Shown here: piece after piece, positions 23,034-35,589 of the stretch
Layout of the letters: every line of letters begins with the position of its first letter
How positions within the stretch are numbered: the stretch's first letter is position 1
Assembly (NCBI GenBank): GCA_012845835.1
Contig: JABAKD010000026.1
Location: 5,037,699-5,101,698, forward strand
Direction: 5' to 3'
Source of the DNA: Undaria pinnatifida
Taxonomy: Eukaryota; Sar; Phaeophyceae; Laminariales; Alariaceae
Length of the DNA: 64,000 nt
The notes under the pieces: generated by a model
Databases searched by the model: none
What the model saw: only the letters and a program-made list of their open reading frames with translations
What the model was told of the DNA's origin: nothing
Program-made: the position numbers and the translations under genes

Positions 23034-23311
23034 CTTCTCTACACGGGTGGACGGGATCCCCCCGTTCCGTCGACATAGTAGAAGCTGGGCGAGAGGACGA
23101 CCTTCTGAGCACCTTTTGAAACGTCAAATTTCACAAGACGTGCGAATTTTCCTGCGTTCTTTCAAAGCCAGCCGTTTGCAGTTTGCCGATGTTCTGTGGA
23201 TTTTGCGTCGTGGCTGACTTCACCAAAGGTGCTCAGAAGGTGTGCCTTATGCCCACGTTGTATGAATACACTAGCCCGACGGAACGGTGGGGTCCCGTCC
23301 ACTCGTGTGTA
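23034..23311. mobile_element. Foldback element with ~90-bp inverted arms
   Basis: The left arm 23034-23124 (GGGTGGACGGGATCCC, CCGTTCCGTCG, ACCTTCTGAGCACCTTT) is mirrored by the reverse complement of 23211-23311. The loop is about 85 bp. It has no ORF of its own, so it is a non-autonomous element or inverted duplication. Confidence 0.75.
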
Positions 23312-24352
23312 AAGGACACAAACAAGTGAGTGAAAATCGTGGAGCCTGCCTGGTACAGAGATCTGCAAGGAGTTATATGTGCCTGTATTACGGCTTCTCA
23401 TTATACATGGCGTCGTCCACAGGACACTCATTACATTGTGGTGCCAGCTAACGACATGAATGGATATCCATCCGCAGAAAGCTTCGTGCATCTTTATGGT
23501 ACACCTACCGGTACTCTTATTTACTCGGGTTGATTGTCACGGCTGGACGGTGGTTTACTAGCCACTGAGCGCTGCCGATGAAAGGTGCACCAGGTGGCGG
23601 GTTTCCACGACACCGTCGAATGGATGTCGATCGAGACAGATCGATGATAGAAGAAAAGCAATTCGAAGTATGAATAGTAGTGCTGAATGCATATTATAAC
23701 ATCTTACTACCTAGGGATGAAGTATGGTATTAATAGCTATCAGTAGCTATCACTATTATTATTGATATTTTTTGTTGATGTTCACCCTCTGCGCAAAATA
23801 CGTAGGAGCCATATCGTATACATTCAAAGGATGATACATCTGCAAATACGAGCGGCCCGTGTATCACACAGCTTGCAAAGCGTATTATTATCGAGGCACG
23901 AGAAAATGAGGGTTTTGTATGAACGCAAGAAGTTTGGGGTTATTGCACGTTGACCATATAGACTATACATACGAGCGGCCAGTGTATCACACAGCTTGCA
24001 AAGATGAGCTTAGTATCGAACTCACAGCTGACGTGCATAAAATGATTTCGAAGCATACCTGGCACCAGGTAGTACTATGCAGTCGATGTAGCTCAACACT
24101 TCTTCGAGTTCGCCGCCAATGAATGTTCGAGAGAACGCCGATGTTCCGTTTCGTCCGCCCGGCGTTCGTCTGTGTCGCCCTCTTACTTCATATCCGCCCG
24201 TCGCAAGGGAAATATCAATCTGCGCGCTGCTTGAAGGACGAAAGCTTAGCTTCGCCGTAACACTAAGAGTAGCCTGGCCTGCACGCTAAACCTTATGCCA
24301 CCGAGGAATAGAATCAGAAGTGTCTTGCACCTGGTAATCTTATCATACCTGG

Positions 24353-24688
24353 TACAGCACAGGACACCTACCAAGAAACATAGATCTGGGTTAAAGGCTG
24401 GATTTCCTAATTTTTCCTTTTGCCCAGCCCTTTTTCTTGTTGGGTTCTTGTTTTCAGCGGGGCCCGAATAGATCGGATCACCGCTTTATTTTTTCAATTG
24501 GCTCAGCAGGGCGACCCAAAGGCGTCGGACCTCCGCCCCAGGGCGGTGAAAGAGGCTTTCTTATGTTGCAGCAGAGGCCCAGCCTTGAGTCTCTCTTGGA
24601 AATTTTCAGTTTGGCCTTATTATTAATATAGTCTAGACTAAAAGTGTACCAGGTAGTCTATAGTCTATAGGTGTCCTGAACTGTGTAC
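24353..24688. mobile_element. MITE family A, copy 3 (long form)
   Basis: Starts TACAGCACAGGACACCTACC and ends TATAGGTGTCCTGAACTGTG, so the termini are inverted as in other copies. At about 336 bp it is roughly twice the usual length, suggesting an internal insertion (TACCAGGTA sits inside). Confidence 0.7.
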
Positions 24689-24904
24689 TGTGCTTCGGCT
24701 GCTGATTCAGGCGCATAACACTCTATTATTGACTATAATAGTCTAGCGCATTGCATGCGCCCCGCGCTCTCTTGCTTAGTTAGGGTGGCGTCACCAAGGA
24801 TGTCAAGTCCTCCTGGGGACACCAGCCTGAACGTTCCGTGTGACGGAGCGTTTCCGTTGGCGGGCATGTTACTGTAGATAGATACCTACTCGCTCGGGTG
24901 GTTT

Positions 24905-25145
24905 TTCAAGCCTTTTGGGACTTCAGAGAGGAAGAATGACCAATGAAAGTGACGTTTACAGCATTCGCCATTCGAAGCAACGCGGGCTGCTTGGATACTA
25001 CTGGTGATACATTTCGCGTCTGAACTGCATGTAGTATTAACTTACATACAACAAGATGCACAACATGGTCGACCCCATTCGTGCTGCTGCTGCGCACTGA
25101 CGGAGACGGTGTATAGCACCGCATCTGCCATATGTCTTTGGTCGC
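24905..25145 (+). repeat. Repeat family E, copy 1
   Basis: Shares TTTTGGGACTTCAGAG, ACTGGTGATAC, TGCGCACTGACGGAGACGGT and ATAGCACCGC-like words, in order, with 55265-55462. A companion segment, GCTTGCAAAGATGAG plus CTCACAGCTGACGT, precedes it at 23990-24040 and at 55040-55090. Confidence 0.7.
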
Positions 25146-25915
25146 TATACTTGTAGACTAGACTATAGACTATACGTCAGTTCCAAAATTAAAGGTGAGC
25201 ATCTCATGGGTACTTTCGGTGATAGATACTCAAACACGCTGAATAGTACGTAGACTGACTGCGTACTTGGAATGCGAGGAAAATCATGCGATCTTCAGAA
25301 GGAAAACCCGCCTAAAAAACTGACAGGTTACAGCATCGACCACTAGAGGCAGCCCGGGTTGCTGGGTTAAGGGTGCGTCCGATTTCCGAAGCGCGATGTA
25401 AGGAGCTATGCAACACGCGCGCGGCAAGGTGGTGCTCGTGCTGCTGCCTGATCTCACTATGTTGATGGACGCTTGAGGAGATCGTACTCGCCGTTTTTTT
25501 GTAGCTATCACATGAGTCCCGAAAGGACGGGCTTCGATCGTGCCGACGGGATACTAAGCTCGGAACCAGATCACCTGACTGTTTCGAAACCTCCTCGGCA
25601 CATGACACATGGTGCCAGCACATGATGCATGGCGCCTCGAAGCTGTGCCCCTCGGCGCGCCAAAGTCAAACCGCCAAAAAGATGCAACTTACTTGATTTC
25701 ACAGAAAAATGAATTTTGAATTTTGACCAGGGGTTTTCCACGCATTATTGCGAGCTTTTCGGGGGGGGATGAAACCGCCGTTTTTGTGTGTGTTTTTTTC
25801 GGATCGACCGCGACTTCGCACGGACCGCGTGCTCGACTGCACCCACGCGCTGCGGGGCCTCGACAAGGTATCAACGGTGCACGGAGGTCAGGAGTAACCT
25901 GGACAAGGTAGCACG

Positions 25916-25964
25916 ATGTCGCGTACAAGAGTTATCGAGTCCAGAGCGCTGGATCACTACTACG
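25916..25964 (+). CDS. CFAP91: CFAP91 exon 1 (start codon)
   Basis: It encodes [16 protein letters not shown] plus one base. The donor GTGAGA is at 25965. Splicing to 26780 gives [13 protein letters not shown], matching the family YDFLYDP signature near the N-terminus. Confidence 0.8.
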
Positions 25965-28900
25965 GTGAGAACACAGGCCGGATACTTGCTCGTTTTGGTG
26001 ACGCTCGTATACCAGCACTACACAGCGACGTCAAAGCACCGCACAGCAGTAAAAACGTGTCGTACGGTACTTGTTGCATGTATAGCATAACTCTCTCCGC
26101 CAGGTTATTAATAGTCCCTCATAGGGGCTCTCCCTTTGATAGGGCTTCTCCCTGGCCGCTATGATGATATGCCTTGCGGCGCTGATACTGTGGTTGCCTT
26201 GCGCTAAATGATGAGTACATTATGACACGACGATTGACGAAAAGCTGGCCGCCAGAACATAAGGGACGACTTGATGCATCAAGAAGGGCTTGCCGTCGTG
26301 TTTGGGTAGGGCTCGCCCTTTTTTTGCGCTTGTACGGACAATATATGGAGAGAGGGGAGAGGAAAGGAGAGGAGAGGTTCAGGTGCTTGGTTGGATAAAT
26401 AAGATTACCAGCACAGATGCTGTGAACTGTACTATTACTTCCAGTGCTAGTGACGGTAGCCACATGACTTTGAAAAAAAAACACGTACCAGGTACCTGGT
26501 ATATTTCTAGGTCGCCAATTTCCTGGTTATTTTTTTTTCAAGTCTATTAATAGTTAATCAATGTGCTTCGGTGAGGGATAACCTTTTTTCACACTCGTGC
26601 GAACTTGTAGTAGGTACCAGGTACTCGCAGTTGTTAACGGTCACAAAACCCCGCTCACTTGTCGGCTGATGCTACTCCGCCCCCCCCTCTGGCCTGACTG
26701 TAGGGATGCAAGGGTCTATTGTCCTACGGACTGTGGTTGTTACACCCCCCGCCCTCTGGCCTGTTTCCGCGTCCTGCAGACCCTATCTACACAACACCCT
26801 ACGAAGACAATGGCCGGGTTAAGGCTCTTCGACCAGCCGTCGCAGCCGATGCCGGCAGCGCCGTTGGCGGGCCAAACATGACCATGTATCTGAAGCGACC
26901 TGTCATCCCTCAGCTTCACTCGGTCGCCCCGGAAGTGTGAGTGTTGCCCTCGTGGACGGGTGTCGTAATTCCCCCGGTGTTCCCTCGTTGGCGGGCAAGG
27001 CCGTTGTGTCTTTGTTGGAGGGAAACTACGAGTGCGAGTACTACTGTAGTTCTACGTATGATGGATGGTTGCGTTATTTCGGGGGGAAGACTCACAGCGT
27101 GCGCTGCGTAGACACGACACAGTCGAAGAAACAAATCAGTGGAGGAAGAACAGTCATGGCTTCGTGATATGAATGCAATAATAGCTTCATGGTCATAACA
27201 AGTGTTATGTCAGCGTACTGAAGTATACTTATGTAGCGTTATAGAAAAAATAATAAGTGTGCTTGAGTGGCTTTGTACCAGACATTTTGTGCGTATACCG
27301 GGAGGCTGAGAGGTGCATGTTACGAACGCCGATCGTAGTGTGTGCGTTCCTCTCACAATCAAGGCAAATTGAGGGGTGCGTCTTACGTACACCGATTGCA
27401 CAATTGTGTTGCCCTTAAAGTCACGATGACTGCACCCGCGGTGTGACTTCCGCCGTCGTCCCCTGATTCCTCTGTCATCGCGGCGGAAGCACTCCCTTTT
27501 ACCGAAACACACCAAACAGATCACGACCTAGATAATCTAGATCCTAAATCTGTCGTTATGCTATGCTGCGCAGGATCTGTGTGGTACAGATCCAACCCAG
27601 GAAACTCGAGGTAGATCATCAAACCATCCGGTTCTCACCCGACAACATGATCTGTAGGCCATGCAGATCATGTCGACCAGGGATCTGCCTGCCCTGAAAG
27701 AGATAGATCATACTGGTCATCAATGGGGATCTGATTTGTCTTATGTGTGAACCTGTACGCTCGCAGGCTTCTTGCCCCGACGTTGCATGAGGATCCCATG
27801 GAAGCTCCGCAGGAAGAACAAGAGATGTTCACCAAAGATGTAGGATCGCAGACCAAGTATCGGGAGAGCGAAGCACAAACGGCGCCATACAGCCGCGACT
27901 TTGTACTTGATCCAGACTCGGAGGAGCCGGAGATTCTGATGCTGCAGGGGCTTGTATACGGTATGTTTTTTTATAGGTGTTGCTGCTAGACGAGCAGAGG
28001 TACGCGCGAATATTTTTGCTTATCAGGGGCTGGTGTCACCAGTCCAACTACCTTTTGATTGCAGCAGCTTTAATGTACGCTGTTGGAGCTTGAATAATCG
28101 CGAATCCCATTGATCCTCGATCATGGTTTTATGTTCAGCTCTCATTCCGATTGTCAGACTTTGTACATGCCCGGCCCGTTATTTATCGTCACCACCTCAC
28201 AAAAAACAAGTACTGCTACCACAGACGAGCAGGGGTGTACGCGAATCAGCTGCGATATCCGTTCAAGTCGAGTGACTACGACAGTTTGTTTGGATGCCTC
28301 AAGTGAGTCAAATACGTTACTAAATGGCGCTCGCACCAAAACGGTGGCACGTAGTGAACACATGCTACTCATATTAATAGTACGCTACGCTAGAGGTGCA
28401 ACATCACCAAAACATCACCAACATCGCCAACATCACCAACATCACCAAAACATCACCAACATCACCAACATCACCAACATCACGAAACCATTACCAACAT
28501 CACCAACATCACCAACATCACCAATATCACCATTATCACTAACATGTTTCTGAGGGTCCTCATTAGAGGAGGTACTGTACACCAGGGTGTATAAACCTGC
28601 AAAATTGTTTATTAGTAGAGAACAACAAAGGTGAAGCCCGATGCAAAAATCCCATGGCCTAGATCTGCTAAAAATCATACCATTGGTACCAATAATTGGT
28701 ACGATTAATTGGTATTGAAAAAAACAACGGATAAAATTGTTCGCTTATCGCTTTTATTCCGAAAACGTTTCAGCCAAAAAGTGCTACCTCTTCCATCGTC
28801 TATCGTAGCACGCGTTAATGCGAAACCGCTTGTAGCGCCCCCCAGCAGGTTCAATGCCGCTTGATGATAGCGCACTACAGCAGACGAAACCTGAAACGCC

Positions 28901-30620
28901 ATGGCTTTTCTGGGAGTTGTGAAGTCAGTTGCGAGATCGGAGGAACTCAAACTCGCTCAAATAAGGCCATGATGAGTTGAATTGGCCACGTCGACGCCTC
29001 CTAGACTCCATGTACCTGCCTTTAGATGCCTAACTACAGTACAGGGCACCTGATAAGGAACATAACTACTGACCCAGGCTGGGTTTATTATGTGGGAGAG
29101 GGTGCGTTCTACATACCGGCTCCCTGACTTCTTACTGTTTGTGAAGTTCTCAGAGTTTCTTATGTAGTGCCGTCCTGTACTGTTTGCTGTGTTACCGTTC
29201 GTCAACTGTGCTGCATCAACGTTCATCAATAATGCGGCGTAACCGTTCGTCAATCATGCGGCGTAACCGTTCGTCTATTATGCTGCGTTACCGTTCTTCA
29301 ACCATGGTGCGTTACCGTTAGCCTATTTTGCGGTGTTACCATTGGCTAATTATGTCGCATTGCCGTTCCTCAAACTATGTTACCGTTCAACAACAAGGTG
29401 CGGGTCTACCCGCCGGAAAACGCGAGGTGGAAATGCTGACGCACGCTCGCGCGAAGCGTCTCTTGGAGGCTTCTCTTCCCCCTTTCACAGACGAAGCTTC
29501 GCTCGCGTTACGGAAGAGTCTTATGGAGAAGCAGGAGCTGACGGAACTTGGCTTGAGGGAGCGGGAATTGACCAGGCAAGCTCTCGGATACAGTTCTTAG
29601 ATATTTTGACAAAGCTCCAGGCTTTGGCGGCATGAAATCTCAGAGCCGAGTTATGTTTTAGGCCTATTACTAGCTGAGACGCATGCTGCGGCAGGGGTCC
29701 CTGTATTTATTCCTTAGGCTCTTCATAGAAGGAGCTCTATACGCGTCCAAACACTGACTTATATGTCAATGTGCGCTTGCCACGGTTATTTGAGTTTACC
29801 ACAGCCCCAAGCTCTAGCGGCATCCAATGGTAGAGCCGAAATTTCGTCCTAGCTGAGCTTTAGCCCTCCGTCTACCTTTTGGGCTTGAAGTTCCTTTACG
29901 TTTGGTTAAAAGTTTGAGTTGGCGATCGCCATAATGGGTAGCAGTCGATACCAAAATACTGTACTTCGAAGCAGGTAGTCAACGTATGCTCATGTAGGGG
30001 TCGATAGTCGGTTGGGCGGGCGATCACCCACACGGTACAAAAGCAAGGATGACTAACCGCCTCAACACCCAATTACAAGACATATATAAAGGTGCAACGC
30101 TTCGCTGTCCGATTGAAATTCCGTGTTAAGAACAACTGGCCGCCTACAGCTCCAATTACGATACATAAATTCAAACAAAAAAAGACTTCGACGATTCGTT
30201 ATAACTCCGTATTGAGGATAACTGGCGTCCGGCAGACCTAATTTTGAAACATACAATAAGTAGTACACGGTTGGATTCCTCATCGTATCCCCACGTTGAG
30301 GATTATTGCCCGCCTACAGACCCAACTACAAATCATAAGTTCGAACAAAACTCTTGGCTCTCTCATTGAAACCCCGTGTTCTTAGGGCTCGAGACGAGAG
30401 GCTCAAGGTTCTGAAGACGGCTATGCGAGAGCGCGACCATGGAGCTGAATTTCTCGCACAACAGCGCATAGAGGTAATAAACAAAACTGCGCGATTACTA
30501 GCCTTGCGAACAACCCATAGTTTATCACGCCATGTGATAATGATGGTGATGATGATGATGTTGATGATGATGACGATGATGATGATGATGATGATGATGA
30601 CGATGACGATGATGACGATG

Positions 30621-30652
<32 letters not shown>

Positions 30653-33600
30653 GTTGATGACGATGACGATGATGATGATGATGATGATGGATGATGGATG
30701 ATGATGGATGATGATGGATGATAATGGATGACGATGATGGATGTTGGATGATGATGATGATAATACTGCTGTTGATGATAATGGTGATGATGATGATAAT
30801 GATGATGATGGATGAGTGATGATGAGGGGCTAGGGGTTAGGGTTAGGGTTGGGGTTTGGGTGAGGTTCTGAAGAAGCCCATGCGAGAACGGGACCGGAGA
30901 GCTGAATTCCTTGCACAACAGCGCATAGAGGTAAAAACTGCACGATGGCTAGGCCTGTTCGTAGACAACCCTTGCTTCACCATGTGGTGGGACGACGATG
31001 ATAATAATGATGATTATACTGTCGGACGTCGTTGATGTTGTTCTCCCATGAAGATTAAGGGTTAGGGGTTAGGGTTAGGATCTGAAGACGTTTGAGCGAG
31101 AATACGACCACGGAGCCGAACTTTTTGCATCACAGCGCATAGTAGGTAAAAAGTGCGCATAGTAGGTAAAAAGTGCACGATGATGAGGCCTGTGTACAAT
31201 CCATGTTACATTATGACATGCAGCAAAAGACGATTTCTCTTACTTTTCTTCTTTTTTTCTGGGAATATTAAGGAGGAATCGACTGTTAAGACTCTCAAGG
31301 GGTGCAATAACCCTAACATGGGAAACATAATAACAGTAATGGACGATTTTCTCCATGAGGAATCGATGCCGAAGCTCATGCTGCATATTGGCAGATGACG
31401 AAAAATAGTGACAAAAGTGGTAGAACGGTTGGGGTCGCAACACGTATACGACTTAGGTATCATGGTAATGTCGAAAGGATGACCGAAAAAAAAATGAAGG
31501 AGACCATCTAGTAGTAATCGTTGCGAAACTCTGTTCTCGCCGAAGGTAACAAGGAAAGTGATCGTGAGGTGTGGGCTTTTGGCGTCGTTGCCAGCAGCAA
31601 TACCGTTTCGGACATACCAGTAGAAAACAATTTTCGCTGCTTTCCGTGTGATTCGTGTTCCCTGTGAGGTGTGTCTCCCCCAAATCCTAAAAACAACTGC
31701 TGAAACGTTGTTGGGCGCCAGGCCTAGTTGGAAGCTTGTGTTGAACGGTGTTGCCGTGCGACCCTAAATCATTACGACTGTAAGTTGGCCAACAAGTCAC
31801 CGACTGGATATTAGTTGGCTAGGCACTACAGCTGTCTTGTAATACATGACGGTCGGTTGTACGGTTGTACTTGCGTGCTGTTATTTGCGGTTATTTGCGG
31901 TTATTGTGTGCGGTTATTTTGCATCTGACTGGCGCGCTTGTGGCTCGACACGTGCTATTTGATAGTGAAAAACTAAGACAGCTAATTGGATTCTACATCG
32001 CCGCCCAACTAACACCTAGCCGTAAAGCCAACTAATAATGACATACTCACAGCCCTACCAATCTGATCCCGATCACGGACACAGACATGCCTTTTGCCTA
32101 TTGCCTACATGCCCAACGACGCGCGCTACGATAGAGGTGCACCACTTTTTTCCCAACACTACCCCTCACTTTAGGAGGTCAAGGCATGTCCTTCTTAACC
32201 CAAAAACCGATTTGGAAACAAAAAAAAGAAAAACTGCTTTATCGCGGATGAAAAATCGCATGGTATAGAAGCGAGAATCATGCAAGAAAAAAAAAAAAGT
32301 CGTATTTCCGGCGATTTGGGGTTAAGGAGCCCTGTCTTTCAAAAGCCACTCCATTTCTTCAGACGGAAAAAAGTACTTACTGCCTCTACCGTAGGACGGG
32401 TGTACCAATAAACGTAGCAACGTGTTGTTCGTCACTCCGCTCGCGGAGGCCGTTGCTGCGTTTACGAACAAACCTATGGTTTTTTGCGGTTTCCTATGTA
32501 CGATACCGTGTTGGCTGGCCTCTCCAGGCACTTCGTCAGGCGAAGGTAGAAGAGTGCGAGAAAACGATCGGCGCCATCCAGCAGAGGAGAATCAAGGTGC
32601 TGCGTAAGCTTACTAAGGCTAGGAAGGCCATGCCCGGTCAAGAAGACGAACAGGCTAGACGCCGCGACATAATCAAGGTGGGTCCCTACCGTCGTTTTGT
32701 CTGTTTCTGAGAGGCGCAATATTCAAATGGAACGGGAGTCAAATTGAGGAGAAACGAGTTATCGCTTATGGTGCGACTGCACGGACGGAAGCCATGTACC
32801 AGGGCCGAACGAGTGCCTAAGGACAAAGGCCACAGAAGGGGGGGGGTACTCATTTCATATATAAACGTAGTCTTAATATAGACCCTCGCGTCCCTACAAT
32901 GCCGGGACGGAACACGTCGGGTTTTCACCGACCAGGCAGACATTGCTTGCAGCAAGCGCAAAGCGCCGTGAGGTGTTTGGTGAGTCGAATGAAATTTGAG
33001 CTGCAATCTACTAAGAACCACTTGTGAGGCGGTGCGCGCTTTCTTGCATATAAATGACAGCTTCGAATGAATTAATTTGTTTCCTGGTTGTGACCACTTC
33101 CAGAGACAGCAATGGGATGCTATTGAATTGCCTCGTGGGCGCCCTACCATGTGCACACCACGTGATGCCACCCTCCTTACTTTTATGGCTCGCGCCAGTC
33201 GCTACACCGTACCAAGGTAATTCATTGCGTTCTTATGCGTTCTGGTTTCGGTTCGGTTCGTGGTGTGCGCCGCCCCGACGGAACCGTTGGTTTCGCTGTG
33301 CCGACAAAATGCGTCTAGATCGCCGATGAGCGAGCTACAGGGCCCCACGTGCGAGTGGCTTATACATGTTCGGTGGTGAAAATATGAGGGTTACCCCTCC
33401 TACCGGTGTCTTTGCTCTATTGTGCCTGTTGTGCCGGTTGTGTGACCACCATTACGGCCTCCAGCACGCTTTCGGGCAAGATAGCGTGTCGTCCAACTCT
33501 ATCGCACGGTATCCGCCACTACATTGGGGTCGCTTTGGCAGACCACACAAACATGACAGTGGTCATTGAAAGCGATTCGCTGTAATCTCTGACGCGGACC

Positions 33601-35526
33601 GGCAATACCTACTGCTGCTGGAGCAAAGTCATAGGACACGTGGTCTTGCGCCAAAGTTGGTAGTATGGTGCAGTACGAAGTAGTATGGTGTAGTAGTATG
33701 GTGTAGTAGTATGGTGTAGTAGTATGGTGTAGTAGTATGGTGTAGTAGTGTGGTGTAGTAGTATGGTGTAGTAGTATGGTGTAGTAGTATGGTGTAGTAG
33801 TATGGTGTAGTAGTATGGTGTAGTAGTATGGTGTAGTTGTATGGTGTAGTTGTATGGTGTAGCAGTATGGTGTAGCAGTATGGTATAGCATCATGGTGTA
33901 GTAGTATGGTGTAGTATTAATAGTATGGTGGTGTGAACGCCCCCCCCCCCCCGCGTTGGGATTCGACTCCAAGTACAAGATATTGTCATGGTCGGAACCA
34001 ATTGCTCGCTCTCACGCCGTGCAGCGGCGCTTCTCGAGCTGTACTGCTACCCGCCTGTTCCCGACATGTTTTCATTTTTTCATCGCCTTTCGCGTGACAT
34101 GCCCAGGAGTACTCGGACTTCGGCTCCAGCGTTTATGCCCCAATTACGCGACTCGGCCGCCGTATCGACCAAGACAGTGACCGGTGAGATTCACAAACGA
34201 GAAAATTGAGGGGTGGTCTCTCAAGTTAACAATGGGGGCCTGCCAATAATGCCGGTATGTGCCAGCCCTATTACCGGCACTATTCAGGACACCCACACTA
34301 TCGGGAATAGGGTTACGATTGAGAGTTCCAGTTGTGCCAAGCGATTCGCCGGCACTATATTGAGCAGTGACATAGCACTATTCTACTACTCGACCTGCAC
34401 TATTGTGAACACTCCACTGTTCCAGCGTATGATACTCTGTATGTGGTGCAGAAGTTGTCTCAGTCGGGCCTATACCAGCATGGCCATTGCTTTGCTGCCC
34501 TCTGTCTCCAAGCAACCTTGCGGCAAACTTAATCCTGAAGAGTGTAAAGGGGGGGGGGGCAGGAAGAGGATGTCCCCAGCTAATACGACGGTAAATCTTA
34601 AAGCCTCTTCCTGGCGCCGTACTACTAGTAATACTATTAGTAAAACTATACTATTATTAGTAGCACTATTAGTAGGGCTACTAGTGGTGCTATTAGTACT
34701 ACTATTAGTGGCATGCGTCAGCAGGTCAATAGGGGGGGGAGTAGACCACGGCAGCATCCCCCCCAACCTACCGTAGCACCCGTCGTGATTTTTTATGGCA
34801 GCGAACGCTCAACCCGTCTCGCCGCCAGGTTCGCCCTTCCTGGCACGACAACATCCCTCAACACCTATCACGGGGTATCCGCGCTCGAGGCGACCCTCAA
34901 CCCGTCCCTGACAAAGACGGTGATCAACAAGCCCAGCCGGGTCAAACCCCGGGCCATGACGACAATTGCGAGGAAGCTGCGTGGGGTGGAACTCGACCTG
35001 GAGACGACAGCTGCTCTGCTCGAAAAACAGAAGCGTGCTAAGCCCACCGGCGGCGCCAAATCTGCTTCTCCGCATGTAAGGGCGGGGGAACTCGTTGACG
35101 ATATAGTACCATAGCATTAAAAAATACACTGCAGCTGTGAGATCGAAGATTTCGCCGAAACTCTTACTTGCAAGTGGTGTGGATAGCACAACAAGCCACT
35201 ACTGATACAGTATGCGGTACGAGAGATTCCCCCGTTGTCACCACCGAGTGTTGGCCACTCTAAAATCAAGTAAAATGTGTATATATATTGTATACTGTTG
35301 GCGCACAGTAGCGAAGAATACTTTCCATGGCGGCGGTGCATATCGTATTTGCTATATATTTAGTACATATGTATTTAGTACCTGGTAATATTTAGTAGGT
35401 ATTTATAATATATTTATGATATATTTAATATGTCTTTAATATATTTATGATATGTTTAGTATGTCTTTAGTATGCATTTAGTATGCATTTTGTGAATATT
35501 TAGTAACATATATATAATTATTAGTA

Positions 35527-35589
<63 letters not shown>

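Larger units (their letters stand above)
19902..25915. other. Intergenic region between helicase and CFAP91
   Basis: No convincing exon is seen. It holds a (GTA)n tract (20643-20672), two copies of a 170-200 bp repeat (20670-20870 and 21485-21660), degenerate tandem units at 20875-21090, and a foldback element (23034-23311). It also holds a MITE family A copy and the repeat shared with 55 kb. The 208-codon minus ORF at 22377-23003 is built on an internal direct repeat and does not look genic. Confidence 0.6.

Noticed and set aside
30421-30918. 165-codon minus ORF rich in Ser/His
   Set aside because: Produced by the ATG-type microsatellite antisense to CFAP91 exon 5.
33956-34195. Two open frames near 34 kb read as exon candidates
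   Set aside because: The true CFAP91 exon is in the third frame (34107-34183), which matches the family block and both splice phases.
34713-34828. Upstream extension of CFAP91 exon 8
   Set aside because: The GCCGCCAG acceptor and split codon with exon 7 place the start at 34829.
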